A DNA stretch of 5,343 nucleotides, taken from Saprospiraceae bacterium (GTDB lineage Bacteria > Bacteroidota > Bacteroidia > Chitinophagales > Saprospiraceae). The stretch covers positions 1-5,343 of the forward strand of contig JALZWC010000970.1 in the NCBI GenBank assembly GCA_023300255.1, read 5' to 3'. The notes beneath the pieces were generated by a model. It saw only the letters and a program-made list of their open reading frames with translations, did no database searches and was not told the DNA's origin. Positions within the stretch are counted from its first letter, which is position 1. Every line of letters begins with the position of its first letter. Positions 5,246-5,343 of this stretch are shown one piece after another. The position numbers were made by a program, and so were the translations under genes.

Positions 5246-5343
5246 ATGATTCAACGTATTCAGTCAATTTTACTCCTATTAGGCGCAGCAGCAGTTTTTG
5301 GTTTATTCAAACTGCCATTTGGTTCCGTTACGCCTGCAATTAA
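5246..5343 (+). CDS. DUF4293-like membrane protein, N-terminal fragment cut by the window edge
   Basis: The ATG at 5246 opens a frame that stays open for 32 codons to the end of the window. It begins MIQRIQSILLLLGAAAVFGL, then FKLPFGSVTPAI. The MIQRIQ start followed directly by a hydrophobic helix is characteristic of the Bacteroidota DUF4293 membrane protein family, whose function is unknown. Residues 7-21 would be the first membrane helix. No Shine-Dalgarno is visible (AATAACAAATAA precedes the ATG), which is normal for the phylum, and I find no TAnnTTTG box in the 50 bp between the inverted-repeat element and the start. It is transcribed divergently from the oxidoreductase. Confidence 0.75.
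   Translation, partial: MIQRIQSILLLLGAAAVFGLFKLPFGSVTPAI

Overview
The window looks like an ordinary chromosomal stretch from a member of the Bacteroidota, plausibly the Saprospiria or a nearby group. The reasons are the low GC content, the near absence of Shine-Dalgarno sequences, a TAnnTTTG-type -7 box, a lipoprotein whose mature end starts Cys-Gly-Gly-Asp-Asp, and three gene families common in this phylum (a START-like protein, a DadA-type FAD oxidoreductase with the GASTKNAG motif, and the start of a DUF4293-type membrane protein). The genus cannot be fixed from the sequence alone.

Layout, left to right. Positions 1-97 hold the first copy of a 97-bp dispersed repeat. A phospho-sugar mutase (168-1910, +) follows, then an FKBP-type peptidyl-prolyl isomerase lipoprotein (1988-2452, +), closed by a strong bidirectional terminator hairpin (2488-2545). 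After about 215 bp of AT-rich spacer with several small dyads comes a START-like/SRPBCC protein (2762-3142, +) and a long hairpin (3162-3205). The second copy of the 97-bp repeat (3280-3376) sits between convergent genes. To its right are two minus-strand genes, probably co-transcribed: a FAD-dependent oxidoreductase (3807-4934) followed downstream by an unrecognised 131-residue signal-peptide and membrane protein (3374-3769). The 311-bp gap from 4935 to 5245 is largely filled by a 198-bp element with 25-bp imperfect terminal inverted repeats and an internal REP-like hairpin (4998-5195). The window ends inside the first 32 codons of a DUF4293-like membrane protein (from 5246, +).

The genes do not form one pathway. 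They are housekeeping or envelope functions: hexose-phosphate metabolism, periplasmic or surface protein folding, a lipid- or ligand-binding-fold protein, amine or amino-acid oxidation, and membrane proteins of unknown role. The most interesting content is non-coding. The 97-bp repeat folds into hairpins, its two copies differ only in one loop and at stem positions that can still pair in part, and its edge supplies the stop codon and a terminator-like hairpin to a neighbouring gene. The unrelated 198-bp inverted-repeat element separates two divergent genes. I see no convincing new defence system, CRISPR array, tRNA or rRNA.
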